Below, piece after piece: positions 21,970 through 26,005 of a DNA stretch of 26,005 nucleotides; position 1 is the first letter of the stretch; the number at the start of each line of letters is the position of its first letter. A program made the position numbers and the translations under genes. The DNA is from Firm-04 sp964392175 (lineage in GTDB: Bacteria; Bacillota; Clostridia; Oscillospirales; Ruminococcaceae), in the NCBI GenBank assembly GCA_964392175.1, contig CAYMOJ010000026.1, positions 1 through 26,005 on the forward strand. Direction: 5' to 3'. Under the pieces are notes generated by a model. It searched no databases, was not told the origin of the DNA, and saw only the letters and a list, made by a program, of their open reading frames with translations.

Positions 21970-23052
21970 TCAGGTAGCAGAATGCGCAAACCACTGTCCC
22001 TTTGTAATGGTATCGGCACTGTATAAAAAAACGATTTGCGTAATGTCCGGTGCTATTGTGTCTATAAGGGTGCTGTCTGCAAGTTGTGTGTTGATGACGG
22101 TGATCTTGGTATAGTGCTGTGTCAAAAAAGGAATCATTGCTGCGCCAAAATCATCAGTGAGCAGTAGTAGATGCCGGCTGTTTTTGAGGTCGGTTTCGAT
22201 TTGCAGCATAGGGACATCTACTGCGGGAAACACCTGGTATGCCTCGTGAGAAAGCCGTTGGGCATCGTCACAAAGCTGTGTATCATACAGGGAATCTATC
22301 TGTGCCTGAGTGCCATCGGCAGTGAGCACTGTAATATTTGTGCAGCTTGCACCATTTTCGCATTCATAGAGATCGACCACATCGGGGGTCATGCGAGTGT
22401 AGCCTGTTTCAGCCGCAAGATTGCCCTGATAAGAAGCGGTGAGATGGGTGATGCGAAAGCGGTCATAGCCCAGTGCGGAAAATCCCAGCTTGCGAATTGC
22501 TGTGCGATATGCGAAATATGCGCCGTAGCTTGTCCAATGGGTATCCGTGCGGTAGTAAATGGATTCGCTGCGTACGGCATACAGCCAGCTGTAGATCTCA
22601 ATGTTTGTGATGCGATCATCCAGTGCGTTTGCCGCAGTAGAAAGCAGAGCCTGTTCATTGGCTTGCGGCGCATTCTGAGGCAGCGTTTCAGCATAAATGC
22701 CGGCGGCAGTGGGTACACCGATCCAGTAGATGGGTGCACTTTGCGTTGTGGCAAAGTGATTCACCTGCGCGATGAATTGCAACGCCTGATCATTGTCATA
22801 TGTTGCGTGATAGCGCAGCATACGGTCATTTGTGACATATATATCGCCGAGCATATTATCGCCGGCACGCAAATGCAGGCTGTTGCAGAATGCAGCGAAC
22901 TGCGACCCGTATGGTACCGCATCAGCGGTATTGCTTTTGGCAGCACCATTCGCCAATGCGGCTATGCCACAAATCAGTGGCAGACCAAACAGCAGAATAC
23001 TGCGTAAAAAGGCGCGACATCGCTTGGAAAGAGGTGGCTGCCTATCTGCCAT
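21970..23052 (-). CDS. DHHW-family (SGNH/AlgX-like) surface protein
   Basis: The 360-residue protein has one N-terminal membrane helix (about 17-37) and an extracellular SGNH-hydrolase-like domain. The DTHWT motif (170-174) in YYRTDTHWTSYGAYFAYRTA corresponds to the DHHW family (PF14286) block, with DTHW in place of DHHW; the histidine-containing catalytic site is preserved, while a clear GDS block is not seen at the N-terminus (AGDNM, 63-67, is the nearest). AlgX-like relatives O-acetylate exported polysaccharides, commonly with a MBOAT partner, which is absent here. The start overlaps the GNAT gene by 11 bases and the foldase follows 23 bases downstream. Confidence 0.8.
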   Translation of the reverse strand: MADRQPPLSKRCRAFLRSILLFGLPLICGIAALANGAAKSNTADAVPYGSQFAAFCNSLHLRAGDNMLGDIYVTNDRMLRYHATYDNDQALQFIAQVNHFATTQSAPIYWIGVPTAAGIYAETLPQNAPQANEQALLSTAANALDDRITNIEIYSWLYAVRSESIYYRTDTHWTSYGAYFAYRTAIRKLGFSALGYDRFRITHLTASYQGNLAAETGYTRMTPDVVDLYECENGASCTNITVLTADGTQAQIDSLYDTQLCDDAQRLSHEAYQVFPAVDVPMLQIETDLKNSRHLLLLTDDFGAAMIPFLTQHYTKITVINTQLADSTLIDTIAPDITQIVFLYSADTITKGQWFAHSAT

Positions 23053-23446
23053 ACCGCATACCAGTTGGGTCGCTTAGATCCAGTGCGAGTATCGTAGCGT
23101 CCGTTGCAAGGGGGGCAAACCCGATCGCCTGGCAAAACGCAAGGGCAACGGCATCTTTGGGGGCTTGTGCAAGCAACTGCCATTGTTGCCATTGCACTGC
23201 CTTAGAAGCAACAACGCTCATCAAGGTTCTGCCAAGTGCCTGTCTGCGGTACGGTTCTGCAATATAGATATAACGAAGCCATGCATGGTCGGCATCTGAT
23301 TGAAGCAAAGCGTAACCAACGGGTGTTTCGTCATCGCGAACGGTGAGTACAGGCTGTATATCGGGAAACTGGTGCAGCGCGGTATGCTCTGTCTGTGGAA
23401 ACAGTGTAGTGGCTTCGGTGGTCGATAATTCGGTAAACTTCAGCAT
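23042..23446 (-). CDS. GNAT family N-acetyltransferase
   Basis: The 134-residue protein has the GNAT fold pattern: PVGYALLQSDADHAWLRYIY (42-61), then the acetyl-CoA loop RRQALGRTLM (67-76), and the final AFCQAIGFAPL segment. The acceptor is unknown. GAGGAGTGA precedes the ATG and a promoter lies about 30 bases upstream, so it is the first gene of the operon with the DHHW protein (11-base overlap) and the foldase. Confidence 0.9.
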   Translation of the reverse strand: MLKFTELSTTEATTLFPQTEHTALHQFPDIQPVLTVRDDETPVGYALLQSDADHAWLRYIYIAEPYRRQALGRTLMSVVASKAVQWQQWQLLAQAPKDAVALAFCQAIGFAPLATDATILALDLSDPTGMRYGR

Positions 23447-23475
23447 AAAAAATCACTCCTCGTTATAATGGTATT

Positions 23476-23504
23476 ATTGTATCATATTTCTTGCGTTTTG
23501 TAAA
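23476..23504 (-). promoter_or_regulatory. Promoter of the GNAT-DHHW-foldase operon
   Basis: TTTACA (23499-23504), 17-base spacer, TACAAT (23476-23481) with TGA before the -10 box, on the minus strand. The region further upstream, 23505-23645, holds no gene I can support. Confidence 0.7.
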
Positions 23505-23645
23505 GGGATAGCTGCTTGTCAAAAAAGGGTGGTGATGACATCCGATGTTTTCGCATCATGGAGAATACAGTACCGTAAGGATGATTCCACACAACTTTGC
23601 GATGTTGTTCTTTATTATGTGGCGAATTTACAATTATGCAAATAC

Positions 23646-23693
23646 GCAAAAAATCCGCATGATATACGAGGACTGCCGTACATCATGCGGATT
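23646..23693 (-). terminator. Terminator of the DAG kinase / NYN operon
   Basis: A stem of about 17 bp with one mismatch (23652-23668 with 23677-23693) and an 8-base loop, followed on the minus strand by six T. It starts 20 bases after the NYN stop. Confidence 0.92.
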
Positions 23694-23712
23694 CGATTGG
23701 AACGATCTTGTG

Positions 23713-24423
23713 TTACTCAGTAAACGCTGCGGCAAAGCTTGGCTTCAGACAATGATAGTACAGCTTGGATTCCTCATTGCTAAAGCTTTGCTGCAATGCA
23801 TTGTGGAATTCCGTTTTGCTGTGACTTTCGGTTAAGCATTGGAAAATTTGCTGCACCATTTCGTCCGTTACGGTGTCAGGCAGCAGATCACGCACCAGCT
23901 CTGCCGAAACTGCGGAAACAGTCATTGTGGCAGTTGCTTCTGTCATATTGAAAATCGGCTGCACCTGCACCACAGTTGCCCTTTTGCGCAAGCTAATGGG
24001 TGCTTTTTTCTTTCCGTTTTTCGATTCAGCCACGGGTGCTGCCGTATGATTTGCACTGCGCAGGACAGATTGAATCGAAGGCTTGATCGTCACCTTCGTA
24101 TTCAGATAATTGCGTGCAAAAGTGACGGCAGCGGAATAGCCGGTATCCTTGCTGATGATATAGTAGGCATCCGCTTTGTTTTTGGCAATGAGATAGCCTA
24201 AAAAGGTCACCAGTTGAAAATCCAGTGCATTTTTGCCGGATTGCGCAATGCATACGCGCTCCGGCATGATATTGGCGGCAAGCATTTCATCCATAATCTC
24301 GAAGGATAGGGTATTTGCCGCCTGACTGTAAAACAGAATGATACGGTCTTGGGGGTCAAGCTGCCCGATGCCTTGCAGTCCGGCAGAGTTGACATTCTCG
24401 TAATCAATCAAAAACAGACGCAT
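23713..24423 (-). CDS. NYN/PIN-like domain protein
   Basis: The 236-residue protein begins with a NYN-type PIN-like nuclease domain (1-115): LIDYENVN (5-12), NALDFQLV (65-72) and YIISKDTGY (88-96). The acidic residues Asp7, Asp69 and Asp93 are in the places expected for metal binding. A basic linker (SKNGKKKAPISLRKR, about 133-147) leads to a helical C-terminal domain (about 170-235) of unknown fold, perhaps RNA-binding. NYN proteins act as RNases or RNA-binding factors. It follows the lipid kinase gene by 16 bases. Spacing of AAAGGA to the ATG is 11, a little long. Confidence 0.82.
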   Translation of the reverse strand: MRLFLIDYENVNSAGLQGIGQLDPQDRIILFYSQAANTLSFEIMDEMLAANIMPERVCIAQSGKNALDFQLVTFLGYLIAKNKADAYYIISKDTGYSAAVTFARNYLNTKVTIKPSIQSVLRSANHTAAPVAESKNGKKKAPISLRKRATVVQVQPIFNMTEATATMTVSAVSAELVRDLLPDTVTDEMVQQIFQCLTESHSKTEFHNALQQSFSNEESKLYYHCLKPSFAAAFTE

Positions 24424-24439
24424 TCTTTTTGCATTCCTT

Positions 24440-25396
24440 TCAGTCTAATTCGGATGCGTCCTCCTGTTGCAGCATATTTACAGGGGCATCATTGCGGATG
24501 GAATCCTCGCCGATACACAGCGGCAAAGCGCGGCAGTGGTTGAAAATTTCCGCACAGCCGGTTTTTTCGCCGTACTCGCCGTCAAGTGTCCAGAAAATTT
24601 CTTCATTGGAAATAAACCGCAGATGGGATGCACGAAAAAACTGCACATAGGTCCAATCCATATCTTGATCAATATTCAGCAATGCGCGCAGTGTGTGATG
24701 CAGATCGATCGTGCGCGCAGGGTTGCGGATCAACATGACTTCAAAGGTTCCGTCATCCAGCATAAAGCTCTTCAGCTTTAGCACACCGCCCACCGAGGCG
24801 GTATTGGTGACCATGCCAAAAAGATAATCATCTTCCAGCACTTCATCATCATATTCCACCTTGAGGTGGAATGGGCGAATATTGCTGACCTGCGTCATAG
24901 CGTTAAGCAGGTAGGCGACATGTCCCAGTGCATTTTTGATGTTCTGTGGCGTATCGATAACCGTTGACGTAAATGCACCGAATGCAGCGATATAAAGGAA
25001 ATATCGTTGATTGAAAGCTCCAACATCGCAATGATATAAATGCCCGCACATCAGCCATTCTGCAGCAGCTTCAATGTCCATGGGGATGCGTAATCCCCGT
25101 GCAAAATCATTGGTAGAGCCGCAGGGGATGTACCCCACGGGCAACGGTTTTTCACTGTACATCAGTCCCTGTACCACTTCGTTGAGCGTTCCGTCACCAC
25201 CAGAGCAGACGAGCAGGTCATATCCACCATCCAGGCAGGCGTATTCTGCTGCACTGCAAGCATCCATACGCGCCTGTGTTGGGCGAATGGTTACTTCGTA
25301 GCCTGCCTTGGTAAAGATATCGACCACACTGGCAAGCTTATTGCGCATGATCGTCTTGCCAGAATGCAGATTACAAATAAAGTAGAGCTTTTTCAT
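24440..25396 (-). CDS. Diacylglycerol kinase family lipid kinase
   Basis: The 318-residue protein matches the DagK/YegS/BmrU family. Residues 65-78 (SGGDGTLNEVVQGL) hold the nucleotide-binding GGDGT; GSTNDFARGL (93-102) is the second conserved block. A C-terminal beta-sandwich includes the DGTFEVMLI motif (about 239-247) and FWTLDGE (about 284-290). Such enzymes recycle diacylglycerol to phosphatidic acid at the membrane in Gram-positives. I picked ATG 25396 since AAAAGGTG lies 6 bases before it; the GTG at 25405 falls in the ribosome binding site. Confidence 0.92.
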   Translation of the reverse strand: MKKLYFICNLHSGKTIMRNKLASVVDIFTKAGYEVTIRPTQARMDACSAAEYACLDGGYDLLVCSGGDGTLNEVVQGLMYSEKPLPVGYIPCGSTNDFARGLRIPMDIEAAAEWLMCGHLYHCDVGAFNQRYFLYIAAFGAFTSTVIDTPQNIKNALGHVAYLLNAMTQVSNIRPFHLKVEYDDEVLEDDYLFGMVTNTASVGGVLKLKSFMLDDGTFEVMLIRNPARTIDLHHTLRALLNIDQDMDWTYVQFFRASHLRFISNEEIFWTLDGEYGEKTGCAEIFNHCRALPLCIGEDSIRNDAPVNMLQQEDASELD

Positions 25397-25481
25397 CGTT
25401 TTCACCTTTTAAAATATGGAAAAACAACCTTACAGGAGTGCTTCCTGCTTCGGTACAGTTGCACACTGCACCTTACCTAGC

Positions 25482-25510
25482 ATTATACCAAATTCAAACG
25501 GAAAATGCAA
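25482..25510 (-). promoter_or_regulatory. Promoter of the lipid kinase / NYN operon
   Basis: TTGCAT (25505-25510), 17-base spacer, TATAAT (25482-25487) with TGG before the -10 box, on the minus strand; leader about 80 bases. It is divergent from the tRNA promoter. Confidence 0.8.
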
Positions 25511-25559
25511 GTCCTTTACTGTCAAAAAATAAAAATTATTTGAAATTTCGAAAAACCCC

Positions 25560-25588
25560 TTTACAAATCGAAATCTTTGTGGTATAAT
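25560..25588 (+). promoter_or_regulatory. Promoter of tRNA-Gln(CTG)
   Basis: TTTACA (25560-25565), 17-base spacer, TATAAT (25583-25588) with TGG before the -10 box, plus strand. The tRNA starts 41 bases after the -10 box. Confidence 0.82.
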
Positions 25589-25629
25589 AAGCAAGTCGGT
25601 TGGGAATTCCTCCTGATTGAGCAACATAC

Positions 25630-25702
25630 TGGGGTGTCGCCAAGCGGTAAGGCAGCGGACTCTGACTCCGTTATTTCGAGGGTTCAAATCCTTCCACCCC
25701 AA
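25630..25702 (+). tRNA. tRNA-Gln (anticodon CTG)
   Basis: Acceptor stem TGGGGTG/CACCCCA (25630-25636 with 25695-25701) and discriminator A25702. The anticodon stem 25655-25659 with 25667-25671 (one G-T) presents CTCTGAC, so the anticodon is CTG at 25662-25664, reading CAG. The T arm has GGTTCAAATCC. CCA is not encoded. It closely resembles the TTG isoacceptor at 80-151. No terminator is visible before the repeat and gap. Confidence 0.95.
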
Positions 25703-25734
25703 CTCAATGTTACTTTGCGCAGAGCAGTAAGATA

Positions 25735-25794
25735 CTGTCCTGTCCTGTCCTGTCCTGTCCTGTCCTGTCCTGTCCTGTCCTGTCCTGTCCTGTC
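25735..25794 (+). repeat. Pentanucleotide tandem repeat (CTGTC x12) running into the gap
   Basis: Twelve exact CTGTC units, starting 32 bases after tRNA-Gln(CTG) and cut off by the gap. CTGT directly after the gap may be the remainder of a further unit, so the true array is of unknown length. The repeat lies in no supported gene. Confidence 0.95.
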
Positions 25795-25894
25795 NNNNNN
25801 NNNNNNNNNNNNNNNNNNNNNNNNNNNNNNNNNNNNNNNNNNNNNNNNNNNNNNNNNNNNNNNNNNNNNNNNNNNNNNNNNNNNNNNNNNNNNN
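25795..25894. other. Assembly gap of 100 N
   Basis: Exactly 100 N, a common placeholder for a gap of unknown size. The tandem repeat at its edge is the likely reason the assembly stopped. Confidence 0.97.
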
Positions 25895-26005
25895 CTGTGC
25901 AAAATAGCATATACAGGCGCAAGGCGGCTGCACAGCAACCACCTCACGCTTAATTGCATACTGTTGTGTTTTGATTGCCGGTGCGTTCGTGAAACAGGTG
26001 GCTGT
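25895..26005. other. Non-coding tail after the gap
   Basis: No gene can be supported here. Two inverted-repeat pairs are visible: CTGTGC (25895-25900) with GCACAG (25930-25935), and a loose match of ACAGCAACCACCT with AGGTGGCTGT at the end of the window. They may be parts of terminators or of the next gene's leader. Confidence 0.4.

Noticed and set aside
22171..23007. A 278-codon plus-strand open frame opposite the DHHW gene
   Set aside because: Antisense to a gene with a recognised motif and operon context; Cys/Ile-rich shadow composition and no ribosome binding site.
25430..25942. Minus-strand open frames through the gap and the CTGTC array (a repeated DRTGQ peptide)
   Set aside because: They cross 100 unknown bases and the tRNA gene; the repeat peptide is merely the translation of the tandem repeat.
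1..26005. CRISPR arrays, insertion sequences, integrases, rRNA genes
   Set aside because: Looked for and not seen: no spaced direct repeats, no transposase or integrase motifs, no rRNA-like segments.

Overview
The window looks like a chromosomal stretch of a low-to-mid GC Gram-positive gut or rumen Clostridium-class bacterium, most likely Ruminococcus or a close Oscillospiraceae relative. Reasons: a secreted pectate lyase carrying a C-terminal type I dockerin (a cellulosome part), Thr/Ser-rich linkers in exported proteins, strong AGGAGG ribosome binding sites, sigma-A type promoters with extended -10 boxes, and a mix of families typical of that group. Genus is an inference. The right end contains a 100-N assembly gap next to a pentanucleotide repeat.

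Layout. 1-227: a terminator and tRNA-Gln(TTG) with its own terminator. 228-881 (+): a GyrI-like ligand-binding protein. 899-5675 (-): the most interesting region, a tightly coupled operon reading from right to left: a 38-codon peptide gene, a 14-bp stem-loop, a Thr-rich lipoprotein, an HPr-kinase-like kinase, a PqqD-like RiPP recognition protein, an S24/S26 signal-peptidase-like protease, an ABC exporter and a nucleotidyltransferase. The small peptide has the YxxPxL leader motif of lasso peptides, and kinase, RRE, transporter and nucleotidyltransferase are all known from paeninodin/pseudomycoidin-type lasso clusters, yet the lasso cyclase and B2 protease are not in the window. I propose it as a RiPP-like system of unassigned chemistry.

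5761-7794 (-): a PspA/IM30 membrane stress protein and a two-gene chromate-type transporter, each with a TTGACA-17-TATAAT promoter. 7862-11481 (-): a PnuC-like transporter behind a long structured leader, a four-helix membrane protein, a membrane-anchored phosphodiester glycosidase and a GT2-GtrA fusion; this looks like a surface polysaccharide or lipid glycosylation group. 11760-14663 (-): a TerB-like helical protein, a coiled-coil protein coupled to a sigma region 4 protein, a protein of unknown function, and a VanY-like lipoprotein that has lost its catalytic residues.

14855-17572 (-): a zinc-ribbon protein coupled to gltX, then birA. 17791-20355 (+): the dockerin pectate lyase, divergent from birA. 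20426-23446 (-): a membrane-anchored PrsA/SurA-like foldase, a DHHW-family protein and a GNAT acetyltransferase. 23713-25396 (-): a NYN/PIN-like nuclease and a diacylglycerol-kinase family enzyme. 25560-26005: promoter, tRNA-Gln(CTG), a CTGTC tandem repeat, the gap, and about 110 bases without a recognisable gene. No rRNA, CRISPR array or insertion sequence was seen.
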